A stretch of 64,000 bases of DNA from Thioalkalivibrio sp. ALE14 (lineage in GTDB: Bacteria > Pseudomonadota > Gammaproteobacteria > Ectothiorhodospirales > Ectothiorhodospiraceae), in assembly GCF_000376845.1 (NCBI RefSeq), contig NZ_AQXY01000026.1, forward strand, positions 1 to 64,000, given 5' to 3'. The position numbers and the translations under genes were made by a program. Shown here piece after piece: positions 51,591 through 60,481 of the stretch. The notes under the pieces were generated by a model. It was not told the DNA's origin and did no database searches. It saw nothing but the letters and a program-made list of their open reading frames with translations. Numbering within the stretch: position 1 is the stretch's first letter; each line of letters opens with the position of its first letter.

Positions 51591-53204
51591 TTACTGTGTT
51601 GCAGTTTCTTCGAGGTCCGAAATCAGCGCCTTGCGGTCGACCTTGCCGTTCGCATTTAGCGGCAGGTTGTCCAGCGAGTGGATGGTTCGCGGGACCATTA
51701 CGGCGGGCAGGCGCTGGCGGAGCCGGTCGCGCAGGGCTGCCTCGTCGACTCCTTCCGCGACCACAAAGGCCACGATGCCGGAGGCGCCGCTTTCCGTTCG
51801 TGGCCATCCAATGGCCACGGCCTGGTCCGTGCCGGCGGCCTCGCGTAGTTCGGCTTCCACTTCTCCGAGTTCGATGCGCACCCCGCCAATCTTGATCTGG
51901 TGATCCAGGCGCCCGAGAAAGATGATCGGTTCGCCTGGGGGCGGTCGGCGCACCAGGTCCCCCGTGCGGTAGTGCACGCGCCCGTCGTCCAGATGCACGA
52001 AGGCCTGCGCCGTGCGCTCTGGGTCCTTCCAGTAGCCGGGGGTCACCTGTGGCCCGCTGATCAACAACTCGCCCTCGGCGCCGATGGCCACCTCCTGCAG
52101 GGTCTCGTCCGCCACGCGCAGTCCAACCTGGTTGCCCGGATAGCCGATCGGGGCCATTCCGTGCTCGCATTCCGTCGGTGATTGCTCCGGCTCCCAGCGG
52201 TAAAAGCAGGCATCCACCGTGCACTCGGTGGGCCCGTAGGCATTGTCGATCCAGGCATTGGGTGCGGCGGCGGCCATCGCCTCGGCCAGCTCCGCCGAGA
52301 GGGCCTCGCCGCCAAAGCGGCACAGGCGCAGGTCCGGAAAGCGTCCCGGTGCCCATCCGTTGCGACGGTTCATCCCGTGCCCGGCCGAGGGGGTGATGTC
52401 GATCACCGTGAGAGCCTTGTCCGCAATGTAGCGGTTGGGGTTGAACCATTCCTTCGCGGAGGGGCAGCAAAGGCAGGCACCAAACGCCCACGACACGTAG
52501 AGGTCGAACATTGAGGAATCGAAGGTGATGTCGTAGAACTGCGAGAAGCGGTCCGTCTCGTTGATGCCGAAGTCGCGGTAGCGCTCCTGCGACATCTCTA
52601 CAAAACGCGTCACATTGCTTTGCAGGACACCCACGCCCTTGGGAACGCCGGTGCTGCCGGAGGTGAAGAACAGGCAGGCCAGATCATCCGGAGATATGGT
52701 CGCTGGCGCCCATTCCGTTGGCCGGAGGGAATCCTCGATCACCCGGAAGTCGTGCCGGGGCCAACGCATTTTCAGCTCATCCAGCCGCTCCGCATCGGGC
52801 AGCAGTATCGCGAGTGGACGGGAAAGGCCCCTCAGCAGTTCATCGAGCCGTTCCAGCCCCTGGTGATCTACCAGCAAGCCCGCCAGCTCGGCCTGTTCGG
52901 CCATGGCGATCGTGCGTTCCGCGGGAAAGCCCGGATTCAGCGGGACCAGTGTATGGCCGGCCATCAGGGCCCCCAGGATGCCCTGGTACATTGGCAGCGA
53001 GCGCTGCGCCAGTACACCGACCCGAGCCGGTATGCCTGCACTCAGGGCCTGTTGCAGCGCATGAGCAACATCCGCCCCCGCTTCGAATAGCTCGCGGTAG
53101 GTGAACACGCGGCCCTCCACGTCCAGCGCAGGGCGGTCGGGGAATCGTTCTACCGAACGCAGGAAGCCGGTCAGCGCGCCCCTCGTTAGCCCGGCGTTTG
53201 GCAT
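51591..53204 (-). CDS. Stand-alone amino acid adenylation enzyme (NRPS A-domain/DltA-like)
   Basis: A 537-residue adenylate-forming enzyme with the canonical A-domain motifs: FFTSGSTGVPKGV (A3), FDSSMFDLYVS (A4), NAYGPTECTV (A5), GELLISGPQV (A6), YRTGD (A7), GRLDHQIKIGGVRIELGEVE (A8) and LNANGKVDRKAL with the A10 Lys. No carrier or condensation domain is attached. The nearest free carrier protein is the ACP at 47783-48031. It probably activates an amino acid for attachment to the EPS or to that ACP. It is on the minus strand, divergent from the ABC transporter gene; the specific amino acid cannot be read with confidence. Confidence 0.88.
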   Translation of the reverse strand: MPNAGLTRGALTGFLRSVERFPDRPALDVEGRVFTYRELFEAGADVAHALQQALSAGIPARVGVLAQRSLPMYQGILGALMAGHTLVPLNPGFPAERTIAMAEQAELAGLLVDHQGLERLDELLRGLSRPLAILLPDAERLDELKMRWPRHDFRVIEDSLRPTEWAPATISPDDLACLFFTSGSTGVPKGVGVLQSNVTRFVEMSQERYRDFGINETDRFSQFYDITFDSSMFDLYVSWAFGACLCCPSAKEWFNPNRYIADKALTVIDITPSAGHGMNRRNGWAPGRFPDLRLCRFGGEALSAELAEAMAAAAPNAWIDNAYGPTECTVDACFYRWEPEQSPTECEHGMAPIGYPGNQVGLRVADETLQEVAIGAEGELLISGPQVTPGYWKDPERTAQAFVHLDDGRVHYRTGDLVRRPPPGEPIIFLGRLDHQIKIGGVRIELGEVEAELREAAGTDQAVAIGWPRTESGASGIVAFVVAEGVDEAALRDRLRQRLPAVMVPRTIHSLDNLPLNANGKVDRKALISDLEETATQ

Positions 53205-53463
53205 GGCTGTGGCCCTCGTTCTGCTTCAAAACCCTTTGCCGACGCGGCTTCCAGGACCTTCCGGTCGGCACGCGTTGAGCATCCATTCGCGCCGTTGTCT
53301 GCTCGCGCGTCCACGGTGCCTTCAACGAGAGCATCGGCGATCACCTCATCTCGTACAATCGAAACGAGAAGCCAGCCTCAAGGCTTGGCTAACGGCTGCC
53401 TGATGGCGGTTCCCCCGTGGGTCGCCAAGGCCCCTCGCATGAAGGATCCGGGTCGGCGAAACC

Positions 53464-55266
53464 ATGCTTCAAACCCTGCGAAAGCTGAACGCCCTGCTGG
53501 ACCCCCGCGATCGCGGGAAGGTCGGGCTTCTGGTGATTCTCATGATCGTCACGGCCTTCATGCAGACCGCGGGCATTGCCTCGGTCATGCCGTTTCTGGC
53601 AGTACTGTCCGACCCGAACATGGTCCATGACAACGACATGCTGCGCATGGCGTACGAGTGGCTGGGGTTCGAGTCCACCAGTAGCTTCCTGTACTTTCTG
53701 GGGGTGGCGGCGTTTGTGCTCTTCGTGACCGGAACCGCGCTCCAGGCTCTGAACCAGTGGGCCATCACTCGGTTCACCCACATGCAGCAGTACGAGCTTT
53801 CGCGGCGACTGATGGGCGACTACCTCAGCCGACCGTTCACGTTCTTCCTCAACCGCAACTCCGGCGACCTGGCCAAGACTGTCCTGCAGGAGACGACCCA
53901 GGCCATCAATGGCGCTTTACTGCCGATGCTGCGATTGGTCAGCCAGGGCCTGCTGGCTCTTTTCATCATCGGCCTGTTGGTCGCGGCGCAACCCTGGCTG
54001 GCCCTGATCGTGGCCGTTAGCCTTGGCGGCGTCTACGGGGGCATTTACGTTCTGGCGCGCACCTGGCTGAACCGCATCGGTGAGGACCGCGTGGAGGCGA
54101 ACCGCGAACGCTTTACGGCCGCGGCGGAGGCCTTTGCGGGCGCAAAGGAAATCCGCCTGCTGGGACGGGAACGCGACTATCTGGAACGCTACCGCCATCC
54201 ATCCAAGCGCTTTGCCAGTCACCAGGCGAACGCAGCCCTGCTGCAAAATCTTCCTCAGTATGCGATCGAGGCCATTGCCTTCGGCGGGGTGCTTTTGCTG
54301 GTGCTGTACCTGATGGCGGGTGATGGTGGGTTGGCCCAGGCACTGCCGCTGATCGGTCTCTACGCCCTTGCCGGCCGGCAACTCATTCCCGCATTCCAGA
54401 AAATTTTCCAGCAGATCGCATCACTTCGCTTCAATACCGCGGCGTTGGACAACATTTTGAAAGACTTGGGTAGCCGCCCCGACAGCACACCCATGATCGG
54501 TCGTAATGATCGGCCGGAGCCACTGGCTCCGGCCAGGTCCATCGAGGTGAAGGGCCTTTCCTATCACTACCCAGGTCATGAACAACCGGCTCTCGAGGAT
54601 GTTTCGCTGGAGATCCCCGCACGAACCACCGTGGGATTTGTGGGTTCCTCCGGGGCGGGCAAGAGCACGCTCGTCGACCTCCTGCTGGGGCTATTGGAAC
54701 CCAACCAGGGAAGCATCCTTGTCGACGGCGAGCCGCTGACACGTTCCAACATCCGCCGGTGGCAGGCGGCACTGGGCTACGTGCCACAGCACATTTTTCT
54801 GGCAGATCAGAGTGTGGCTGCAAACATCGCCCTGGGGGTTCCGGAACACCGGATCGATCAGGACGCCGTCGAGCGAGCTGCCCGGCTGGCGAATCTGCAT
54901 GAATTTGTCGTACAGGAACTCCCGAAGGGTTACGCCACCATCATCGGCGAGCGGGGCACCCGGCTCTCCGGCGGCCAGCGCCAGAGAATCGGTATCGCCA
55001 GAGCGCTTTATCGCGATCCCGAGGTGCTGTTTTTCGACGAGGCCACCAGTGCGCTGGATAACGCCACCGAACGCGCGGTAATGGATGCACTGCACAATTT
55101 GTCGGGGCAAAAGACAATCCTATTGGTGGCCCACCGTCTAAGTACGGTGCGGCCTTGTGCCCGTATCTTCGTGCTCGAACAGGGGCAACTCGTGGACGCA
55201 GGGAGTTGGGAAGACCTTGCAAATAGGAGTGACTCGTTTCAAAGGTTGGCAGCCGGTGCCGCGTGA
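53464..55266 (+). CDS. ABC transporter with fused membrane and ATPase domains (PglK/MsbA-like flippase)
   Basis: A 600-residue half-transporter with six membrane helices in the first 320 residues and an ATPase domain: Walker A GSSGAGKST (about 394-402), signature LSGGQRQRIGIA, Walker B VLFFDEATSA and the H-loop in LLVAHRLSTV. The layout matches PglK/MsbA-type lipid-linked oligosaccharide or lipid flippases. No Wzx-type flippase was seen in the window, so this is a candidate to move the lipid-linked EPS unit, or a side-chain precursor, across the inner membrane. A TACAAT hexamer at 53354-53359 is a possible -10 box, but its -35 is poor. Confidence 0.86.
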   Translation: MLQTLRKLNALLDPRDRGKVGLLVILMIVTAFMQTAGIASVMPFLAVLSDPNMVHDNDMLRMAYEWLGFESTSSFLYFLGVAAFVLFVTGTALQALNQWAITRFTHMQQYELSRRLMGDYLSRPFTFFLNRNSGDLAKTVLQETTQAINGALLPMLRLVSQGLLALFIIGLLVAAQPWLALIVAVSLGGVYGGIYVLARTWLNRIGEDRVEANRERFTAAAEAFAGAKEIRLLGRERDYLERYRHPSKRFASHQANAALLQNLPQYAIEAIAFGGVLLLVLYLMAGDGGLAQALPLIGLYALAGRQLIPAFQKIFQQIASLRFNTAALDNILKDLGSRPDSTPMIGRNDRPEPLAPARSIEVKGLSYHYPGHEQPALEDVSLEIPARTTVGFVGSSGAGKSTLVDLLLGLLEPNQGSILVDGEPLTRSNIRRWQAALGYVPQHIFLADQSVAANIALGVPEHRIDQDAVERAARLANLHEFVVQELPKGYATIIGERGTRLSGGQRQRIGIARALYRDPEVLFFDEATSALDNATERAVMDALHNLSGQKTILLVAHRLSTVRPCARIFVLEQGQLVDAGSWEDLANRSDSFQRLAAGAA

Positions 55267-55443
55267 GCGGGCAGCTCAACGCTTCCGGCACACCACTGCG
55301 CGAAGGCTGGGGCGCCGTGAACCGGCGTCCGCTTTTGTCAGCCCCGGCTGTCGGCTCGACTCTTCATCCCTGATGCTGACAGCCGCATCATTTCGTGTAG
55401 TAAACGCGTCGAGAAACGACCCTTCGGACACCGGGGCCACTGA

Positions 55444-56274
55444 ATGAGTACAGACAACAGCCAGATGGTATTTCATGTGGGACCCTGGAAGACCGGTTCC
55501 ACCTATCTCCAGAAATACGTGTTCCCGCGGCTGACCAATGTTGAGGTCCTGTGGAATCCGAGTCTCCTGGCGATGTTGCGGGCCCGGGTCCGCGGAGGCC
55601 GCTTGCTGCTGACCTCCGAGGATTTCTCGGGAGTCCCCTATGGACAGGACTATGCTTCGCGAAGGAACGCGATGATTAAACACCTTTCCGATTCGTTTCC
55701 GGGTTCTTCCGTCATGGTCGTACTGAGGGATCCGGCAACGATGATCCCCAGTCTTTACTTCCAGTACGTGAAGCGGGGAGGCAGCAGGCCATTCGACGAG
55801 TTCTTCGACGAGAAGGTGGATGTATCGGCATTCAGATATGCCCCGTTTTTGGAAGAGATGGAGCGTTATTCGTTTAATAGAGTGGCGGTATCCTTTTTTG
55901 AAGACCTCTTTGGAGACGACAAGCGGCCAGAGCAGGTTCTCGAGGTCTTTGATGACTGGGAGTACGAGGCCCCATCGCAATCACTCGGGAGTGCCACCAA
56001 CGTGAGTCTCAAAAGGAATGGTGCCCGAATACTTCGCGCGGTAAATCGCGCCGCCTTTAATATGGGTATGGGTACGCGCGACTGGGTGCCTCACCTTAAT
56101 AAATATTGGCTCAGACGGTTGGGGATCGCGCCTGCACGCCTTTTGCAGAGCAGGCCCTTGCGGTGGATTGATCGAACAGGTGTCAGCCTGGTTGAGGAGA
56201 ACTGGCCTCCACTGCTGGATGAGCTGTCTGGCGAGTATCAGGAAATCAAAAGAGAAAGGGCGGGCAGTTCGTGA
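55444..56274 (+). CDS. Sulfotransferase-like protein
   Basis: A 276-residue protein with the two PAPS-binding signatures of sulfotransferases: the 5'-phosphosulfate loop GPWKTGSTYLQ (about 13-23) and the 3'-phosphate element VVLRDPATMIPSLYFQY with R95 and S103. It would transfer sulfate from PAPS to a sugar hydroxyl, decorating the EPS. Base composition is visibly more AT-rich than the core EPS genes (for example around 55861-55915), as is common in strain-specific polysaccharide genes. A 177-bp gap separates it from the ABC transporter. Confidence 0.78.
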   Translation: MSTDNSQMVFHVGPWKTGSTYLQKYVFPRLTNVEVLWNPSLLAMLRARVRGGRLLLTSEDFSGVPYGQDYASRRNAMIKHLSDSFPGSSVMVVLRDPATMIPSLYFQYVKRGGSRPFDEFFDEKVDVSAFRYAPFLEEMERYSFNRVAVSFFEDLFGDDKRPEQVLEVFDDWEYEAPSQSLGSATNVSLKRNGARILRAVNRAAFNMGMGTRDWVPHLNKYWLRRLGIAPARLLQSRPLRWIDRTGVSLVEENWPPLLDELSGEYQEIKRERAGSS

Positions 56275-56438
56275 CAGGTGCTGGTCCAATACCCGGCTAT
56301 CCGGCAACCGCTAATCAGCCCTTTGTCCTGTATCTTGCTCGCGCAATGGTCGCGGGGAAGGTCCTGAGTTCCTGCCTTTTGGTTTCTTTCCAAGGCTCTT
56401 GAGGCGCAGGGTGGTGACAAGCCGGGGAGGGTTGGGGT

Positions 56439-57359
56439 ATGCCCGATCAAATGGGTGAGGGAAACGGTGAAATGGATGATGAAACCCTCCGGAAGTTTTA
56501 CGTTGGCAAGGGGAGTTGGCACTGGATTACGGAGGAGCAGGCGCAACATGCCTCCGAACTCGCATCCACCGAATGGGCTCGGGTGCTGGCCGATATCGAA
56601 TATCCCTGGCTCTGCTGGAATGTCGATGATGAGTGGTGCCTGGTGCAGCAGCGGATGGTGGCATCGGTCGGATGGACACCCATCGTAGGTTTTGATCCGC
56701 GCGTTGGCGCGCCGCCCCTGGTCGACGGCGCGCGATTGATCGATTTTAATGATGGTTTGAATCTTCCGAGCATGTCGATGATGTTTCCGCTCGAGTTCGC
56801 CTGGCTTTTTGCGCCCAGGCTGGCCTTCTGGCATTCGGATCTCTTGGTCCGCGAGCCGCTTTTCCGGTTGCTTGCTGAGCAGTTCAAGGTGCTCCGAGAC
56901 GGGCAGACTGCGGCTGTAGACCTGCGGTTGGGTTGGCTTCGCCGTATGCGGGGACATTACGGTCGGTACTGGGAATTGATTGGGTGTACGACCCGTGTCG
57001 CCAGTCAGCAGCAGTATGACGCCGGTTGCGGGTGGTGGCGCCACCCGGCCGAGCATCCCAATGCGCCAGCCGATGATCCGGGAAACAAGCGAAACCGATA
57101 TATGCAGGACCATGGTGTCGGCATTCTGATCTGGGAGGAAATGCATGGCGGCGATGTCGTTCCCCTCAAAGCACGCCCCTTGCATGAAGGGCACTGCACT
57201 CGGATTGGCAATCCGCGTTACAAGAGGCAGTCTCCCAATGACGCACGGCGCGATCTGAGCAAGGACCTCACCTATAACTATGACCTGGAAGAGGTTTGCT
57301 CGAGCCTTGGCATCTCGCAGTATTTACGGCAGGATCCTTCTGCGCAGAACGGTCGATGA
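56439..57359 (+). CDS. Protein of unknown function in the EPS accessory block
   Basis: A 306-residue soluble protein, without signal peptide or membrane helix, that I do not recognise. It is rich in Trp, Arg and acidic residues. Notable segments are YPWLCWNVDDEWCLVQQRM, FAWLFAPRLAFWHSDLLVR and a His/Trp-rich stretch (YDAGCGWWRHPAEHPNAP). Its stop overlaps the start of the next gene by 4 bp (ATGA), so the two are coupled. Placed between a sulfotransferase and a glycosyltransferase-like protein, it may be a sugar-modifying or glycosyltransferase-related enzyme, but the sequence gives no direct support. It is out of phase with any neighbour and clearly a gene by its coupling and composition. Confidence 0.7.
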   Translation: MPDQMGEGNGEMDDETLRKFYVGKGSWHWITEEQAQHASELASTEWARVLADIEYPWLCWNVDDEWCLVQQRMVASVGWTPIVGFDPRVGAPPLVDGARLIDFNDGLNLPSMSMMFPLEFAWLFAPRLAFWHSDLLVREPLFRLLAEQFKVLRDGQTAAVDLRLGWLRRMRGHYGRYWELIGCTTRVASQQQYDAGCGWWRHPAEHPNAPADDPGNKRNRYMQDHGVGILIWEEMHGGDVVPLKARPLHEGHCTRIGNPRYKRQSPNDARRDLSKDLTYNYDLEEVCSSLGISQYLRQDPSAQNGR

Positions 57360-58366
57360 ACGGCGGCGCTGAAAGGGCGAACCCTGATACTGTTCACTTC
57401 CTGGGGCCTCGGGAAATATCGGAATTTCTCGACTCGCCGGCCAGCGCATCCATTGACGCCCAGCCCTACCTGTTCCGGAACAGCTCATGGGCCTGGATTG
57501 CCCAAACGGCGGTCGAGCTTCGGCAATGCGGGATTGACGTCAGTGCAGGGAGTGATTATCGGGCAGGGGTGGTCAATTTCGGCCTGGCTGCGGACATTCG
57601 TTGTCTGCCACCCCGGCCGGATGTATTCAAGGTGAGCATCGATGCGGATCAACTACGCCCGCGGTGGGCCAATCTAGCCTTGGTGCAGAACCAGAAACAG
57701 GCCGGTCGGTGGGCCTTTTGGGTGCCGCACTGGCCTCAACCGGGCCTGGTCCCGCGTGACCCGCAAAGAACCGGCTTTCGGACCGTCGGTTTCTTTGGCC
57801 TTGCGCGAAATCTCTGCAGACCACCTGAATGGTGGGAACAGTTATGCATGGCCCATGGGCTGGAGTTTCGCCTGAAAGACAGCTCGGAATGGCACGACTA
57901 CAGTGACATTGACGTCGCGGTGGCCTTGCGGGACTTCTCTTGCCGCAGACATCACGAGAAACCCCCGACTAAGATGTTCAATGCTTGGCTTGCGGGCGCG
58001 GTGTTTGTGGGGGGCTGTGACTCCGCCTACACGCAGGCAGGGGTCGAAGGCCGGAATTTCTTGCGCTGCCGCAACGAGGGAGAGCTTGTGCAGAGCCTCC
58101 GGGACGTGCGGAACAATCCCGATTGGGCGCAAGGGCTTGTCCGCAATGGTGCCGAGGCGGCCACACGTGTGGGTTCCCGCGAGGCCACCGTGCAGCGTTG
58201 GCTGATATTGATTGAGGATGAGGTGTTACCACGTTTTCGGCGGTGGCAGCAGGCACCTGAGTTTATCCGGCAAGGAGCCGCAGGAGCCGGAAGGCTCGGC
58301 GACTGGGCCGTGAGGCAGCGAAATTCGGTGTGGCGATTGACCAAACGCATCATGCGCAGACGCTGA
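57356..58366 (+). CDS. Probable GT-B-type glycosyltransferase
   Basis: A 336-residue protein. The N-terminal half is weakly conserved. The C-terminal half has RTVGFFGLARNLCRPPEWWE, then PPTKMFNAWLAGAVFVGG and an Arg/Glu-rich end, recalling the nucleotide-sugar-binding half of GT-B glycosyltransferases (a substitute for the usual K-x-x-E-A-x-A-x-G-x-P motif). The ATG at 57356 overlaps the upstream stop; an open frame continues further upstream but inside the previous gene. It likely adds a sugar specific to this strain's polysaccharide. Confidence in the family is moderate. Confidence 0.6.
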   Translation: MNGGAERANPDTVHFLGPREISEFLDSPASASIDAQPYLFRNSSWAWIAQTAVELRQCGIDVSAGSDYRAGVVNFGLAADIRCLPPRPDVFKVSIDADQLRPRWANLALVQNQKQAGRWAFWVPHWPQPGLVPRDPQRTGFRTVGFFGLARNLCRPPEWWEQLCMAHGLEFRLKDSSEWHDYSDIDVAVALRDFSCRRHHEKPPTKMFNAWLAGAVFVGGCDSAYTQAGVEGRNFLRCRNEGELVQSLRDVRNNPDWAQGLVRNGAEAATRVGSREATVQRWLILIEDEVLPRFRRWQQAPEFIRQGAAGAGRLGDWAVRQRNSVWRLTKRIMRRR

Positions 58367-58377
58367 ATCCGTCAAGC

Positions 58378-58397
58378 GACTATTCTCGCAAATAGTC
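58378..58397 (+). other. Short inverted repeat between convergent genes
   Basis: GACTATT, 6-bp loop, AATAGTC (58378-58397) lies 12 bp after the stop of the glycosyltransferase-like gene. No T run follows, so it is at best a weak terminator. The rest of the 257-bp gap to 58623 shows nothing recognisable. Confidence 0.4.
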
Positions 58398-58623
58398 TAT
58401 CCAGGGAATTGGCAGGTTGCAGATTATCGCGCAGGCGGCCACCGCGCCGGCGGTGACACGGGATTCCGGTGTGGATCACGTGGCCGTTATCCCGTTCGGG
58501 ACCTTCCTGGATTCCAGTGTCGGTCAGCCTGTCGCCTCGAAGCTCACTCAGGGCGCCTCTTCACGGCTGACTCGAGACGTGCCTTCTCGGCCGCCGCACT
58601 CGGTCAGAGTGGAGGTGGAGTTT

Positions 58624-60474
58624 TCATTCGCCGGTGGTGTCATGCCGCCGATCGGGACCAAATTCCCAGACGATGACGCACTCTGTGGAATGCCCACCGC
58701 TCGGAAGCTGCATTGGTTTTTGGCAGCGACCGGTTGCGTCCGGGATGGCGGAAGGTATGGCGGCCTCCTGCCATTCCTCGGCGCGTGCTGCCGCGGCACC
58801 GCTTGTCGCCAGGTGCTGGAATGAGCACTCCGCGAGTGGCGCACTGGTGACGGCGTGACCCCCCGGGTTCAGGTACCGAACCGGCCGGTCCCCGGTGTGT
58901 TCGAGGGTTAGTCGTTGTTCGACGCGAGGTTGGTCCAGATGGATGGTCAGCAAGATATGGCACGTGATGTCGTGCAGGCGGGGGCGGTTTAGGGCCGCCC
59001 CGTGGCCGAGAGCGCTATTGAGGAGGCGCCAGTCCAGCGCGGCCATGGCCCGCTCCTTCAGGCCGGTCGCCGGGGCGCGGAGTAGTGCCCGCGGCTGGCC
59101 GGAGAGCGAGATCCGCACGGTACGGTCCCGTAGCTCGTGTTCGCAATGATCAAAGTCGGTCAGCGCGAACAATGCCCCCCCGGCCTGGAAGATGGGGGTC
59201 CAACCCGCGAGTGCCGGGCACCCCTCTAGGGCGCTTCGTGGCACGCGACCCGGCGCTGGGCAAAGGGTGCGGCCCTTCCATGCGAGATGCAGCGGTATGC
59301 CTCCAGCGTATCGCAATTCCGCCTCGCTCCGGCTGAACCCCTGGGGCGGCTGGCCGCGGCTGGAGACGAGGGCAAAGGTGGCGTCGGGATCGCCCACGCG
59401 GAACTGCTCTGCAATGCTGGCATCGTGGGGTGAAGCAGAAGGACTCAAGGCTTGAAGGTCGAATCCTGGATGCCTGCGTCCCGCCTGACTGGCGCGTGCG
59501 CGAGCCCAGGCGACGAGTGCGGCGGCCCAAGCATTGTAGACCGAGAGGTGCATGTAGGCGTCGCAGCCGGTTCCAGGGTTAACAGCATCGGCGGGGTTCA
59601 GTGCGATAAAGCCGTTGGGGCGGGTCTGGACGATCCATCGTTCCAGAATGCCCTGGAGCATCTGCCCGGCGGCGGTCGATTGTGCTGACGGGTGTGCTGC
59701 CCCCAGCAGGATTAGGCTCGCGACCAGGCATGCATCACCAAACAGTGCGTGGCTGCTGCGGCCTAGGCCACCGACGTGTCCGTGCCCGTCCCAGCTCTGC
59801 ATGCTCCACTGCAGGAACGGCTTGACGAGGGGTTCCCAGACTTCCGGCTCCGAGTATTCGGAGGCCATGACTGCGACAAACAGTGCCTTGTGGTGATAGG
59901 CCGTGGGTGTCGCCCCGCGTGCTGGTGTGCCGGGGCGGGCCGGATAATCCACGAAGGCCCCATAAGGGGTTATCCAACGGTCAAGGAGCCCGCGCAGGCG
60001 GGCGTGTGCCCGGGTTCTGGCGTTTCCTCTGGCCTCCTGCAGCTCGCAGAGTCGGGCCAGCAGGGTCCAGTTGTTGGAGGGGTAGCGGCGTGAAAGCTTG
60101 CACCGTCGCGCCAGGTGCCGAATGTGCAAGGCCTCGCTTGTCGGTGCGCCGGATTGCTCGAGGTGCTCTGCGAGCAGATTCAGGAGGAATCGGTTGAAGG
60201 GGGCGTGCCCTGTCTGGTGCGCCGGCAAGGCCTCCCAAGCCTCCAGGGGGTGGCGCCAAAACCCGGAATCGGGACCCTCCTGGAGGGCGAGTGCCAGCGC
60301 GGCCGCGGTCTGTCCGTAGTGGTCCCCGGGCGTAGGGGTTTCGTCCACTGGATCGTAGAGGCCTGCCCCAGGCTGGATGTTGGCATGTAGCGCAGTGGTC
60401 AGGCTATCGAGGCATTGTTCCAGCGCGGTCGTCGTGTGGGCTGAGGGAGCGGGGTCCATCATGTCGTCATCCAC
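58624..60474 (-). CDS. Putative (alpha/alpha)-toroid carbohydrate-active protein, lyase-like
   Basis: A 616-residue soluble protein of no firmly recognised family. Residues about 15-330 are helical with repeated Trp/Ala/Leu-rich segments (ARRCKLSRRYPSNNWTLLAR, PTAYHHKALFVAVMASEYSE, SWDGHGHVGGLGRSSHALFG), suggesting an (alpha/alpha)6 toroid. Residues about 380-610 are beta-rich, as in polysaccharide lyases and related glycosidases. It lacks a signal peptide. The start is uncertain: GTG at 60474 or ATG at 60462/60459. It follows the O-antigen-ligase-like gene by 7 bp on the minus strand. A role in trimming or modifying the polysaccharide is plausible, by fold-like pattern only. Confidence 0.6.
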   Translation of the reverse strand: MDDDMMDPAPSAHTTTALEQCLDSLTTALHANIQPGAGLYDPVDETPTPGDHYGQTAAALALALQEGPDSGFWRHPLEAWEALPAHQTGHAPFNRFLLNLLAEHLEQSGAPTSEALHIRHLARRCKLSRRYPSNNWTLLARLCELQEARGNARTRAHARLRGLLDRWITPYGAFVDYPARPGTPARGATPTAYHHKALFVAVMASEYSEPEVWEPLVKPFLQWSMQSWDGHGHVGGLGRSSHALFGDACLVASLILLGAAHPSAQSTAAGQMLQGILERWIVQTRPNGFIALNPADAVNPGTGCDAYMHLSVYNAWAAALVAWARARASQAGRRHPGFDLQALSPSASPHDASIAEQFRVGDPDATFALVSSRGQPPQGFSRSEAELRYAGGIPLHLAWKGRTLCPAPGRVPRSALEGCPALAGWTPIFQAGGALFALTDFDHCEHELRDRTVRISLSGQPRALLRAPATGLKERAMAALDWRLLNSALGHGAALNRPRLHDITCHILLTIHLDQPRVEQRLTLEHTGDRPVRYLNPGGHAVTSAPLAECSFQHLATSGAAAARAEEWQEAAIPSAIPDATGRCQKPMQLPSGGHSTECVIVWEFGPDRRHDTTGE

Positions 60475-60481
60475 AACCGAA

